A DNA stretch of 6,400 bases. Source: Anaerolineales bacterium (GTDB lineage Bacteria; Chloroflexota; Anaerolineae; Anaerolineales; DRMV01). Made by a program: the position numbers and the translations under genes. Position 1 is the first letter of the stretch; each line of letters opens with the position of its first letter. The notes under the pieces were generated by a model. The model was given only the letters and a program-made list of their open reading frames with translations, was not told where the DNA came from and searched no databases. The DNA lies in NCBI GenBank assembly GCA_015491595.1, contig WFVP01000280.1, positions 1 to 6,400 on the forward strand, in the 5' to 3' direction. Shown here one piece after another: positions 5,678 through 6,400 of this stretch.

Positions 5678-6400
5678 TCATTTCTCGGTGAAGAACCGGT
5701 AGAACCCACAAAGCATCCCCTTTCCTTCCGAACCGCACCACACTTCTTCCCAGGAATCGGGCAGGCCGGCCAGCAATTCTTGATACGGCCGGATGACCTC
5801 TTGCAAGCCCACGAAAGGTTGATGCAATTCGGTGTCTTTGAGGGGGATGGCCACCGGCACCTGAAGGCGAATAGGGATGCGGGTATCCACCGGGATGGTG
5901 ACCCTTACAGGGACGACCATGTTCAGGCGAACGGGCAGGCTCTGGCCCGCGGGAAGCACGATGTTAGCGGGCGCGTTGCGGATGACCAGTCCTCCCGTGG
6001 CCAGGTATTCCACCATGGCTCCTTGAATGTACACGTTCTCGGTGAGCACTACCTCGGTTTCGGTTTCAATGGGCAGGTCGAAGGCCACGGGTAAATCGAA
6101 CTGCACGGGAATGGTGTCCTCGACCACCACCGTGGTGCGGATGACGGCTTCATCCATGGCCGCGAAGTTGGCCGCCAAACCCCCTAAAAGCTGGTCTTCC
6201 ACCGCTTGTTTGAGGGTGAAGGCGTACCGGGCCAGGAGGAACAGAGCCACAATCAGGAGAATGTTGAGCCCCATGGAGAGCACCGCGGCCAGGGTCCAGA
6301 AGGCTTCCGCGGGTTTCCCTCGCCAAAGCCAGTCGTACCACCAGGGGCGTGGGGGAGGCGTGGTGGTTTCAGGAGTCGAGTTCTGGGATACACCAAGCAC
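5678..6400 (-). CDS. uncharacterised single-pass membrane protein with period-six IPV repeats (start at or beyond window edge)
   Basis: I do not recognise this family. Reading leftward, at least 240 residues are encoded. A GTG sits exactly at 6398-6400, but its ribosome site would lie outside the window, so the true start may be upstream. Layout: Thr/Pro-rich head (1-20), aromatic-basic stretch (20-33), one strong transmembrane helix (about 34-60), a possibly helical linker (61-85), then a region that is probably extracytoplasmic if the helix acts as an N-in anchor. That region carries hexapeptide units of pattern [ILV]-P-[VI]-x-x-x: units at 97, 103 and 109, one at 155, and a second run at 163, 169, 175 and 181. 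A helical segment (about 193-213) and two cysteines (C222, C231), which could form a disulfide, end the protein. No catalytic motif is seen. Preferred over the overlapping plus-strand frame because it has a coherent membrane anchor and repeats. Confidence 0.8.
   Translation of the reverse strand: MLGVSQNSTPETTTPPPRPWWYDWLWRGKPAEAFWTLAAVLSMGLNILLIVALFLLARYAFTLKQAVEDQLLGGLAANFAAMDEAVIRTTVVVEDTIPVQFDLPVAFDLPIETETEVVLTENVYIQGAMVEYLATGGLVIRNAPANIVLPAGQSLPVRLNMVVPVRVTIPVDTRIPIRLQVPVAIPLKDTELHQPFVGLQEVIRPYQELLAGLPDSWEEVWCGSEGKGMLCGFYRFFTEK

Noticed and set aside
4657..5680. Calling the recombinase and flanks an integrative mobile element
   Set aside because: No second boundary repeat, tRNA gene, excisionase, or phage or plasmid gene is visible; the neighbours look chromosomal.
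5654..6094. A 146-codon plus-strand open frame opposite the minus-strand repeat protein
   Set aside because: Its translation is rich in Gly, His, Gln and Arg with no domain or membrane pattern, while the opposite strand encodes a coherent transmembrane anchor and regular repeats.

Overview
The window is GC-rich (roughly 60% by eye) bacterial DNA with tightly packed genes. Gene style and content (ABC half-exporter, RlmN, Hsp20, an FmdB zinc ribbon ending in a hydrophilic tail, a Xer-type recombinase, and a single-pass protein with IPV-type repeats) suggest a member of the Chloroflexota, perhaps a thermophilic Anaerolineae-like lineage. That assignment is inference from protein style; no marker gene here proves it.

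Layout, left to right. (1) 1-1389, plus: the 3' part of an ABC half-exporter whose first two membrane helices lie outside the window. It is followed by a hairpin and a T6 run at 1417-1456, a probable terminator. (2) 1575-2654, plus: rlmN, a complete radical-SAM methyltransferase for 23S rRNA A2503 (and tRNA in some bacteria). (3) 2679-3683, plus: an unrecognised polytopic membrane protein, probably co-transcribed with rlmN, with Glu/His residues in its membrane segments reminiscent of the CPBP/Abi intramembrane protease superfamily. (4) 3684-3780: a regulatory region with four hexamers at exact 11-bp spacing, a possible -10 box, a 5'-UTR hairpin and a perfect Shine-Dalgarno sequence. (5) 3781-4272, plus: a small heat-shock protein of the Hsp20 family. 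(6) 4273-4368: a perfect TATAAT followed by a strong GC hairpin and T-run. (7) 4369-4641 and 4657-5652, plus: an FmdB-type zinc-ribbon protein and a complete tyrosine recombinase, 15 bases apart and probably one transcript. (8) 5678-6400, minus: a convergent gene for a membrane-anchored protein with period-six [ILV]-P-[VI] repeats; its start is at or beyond the window edge.

The genes do not form one obvious pathway. RlmN serves translation, Hsp20 protein quality control and the recombinase DNA processing. The least explained parts are the membrane protein at 2679-3683, the repeat protein at 5678-6400, and the 11-bp-phased repeats upstream of hsp20. No RNA genes, CRISPR arrays or insertion sequences were seen.
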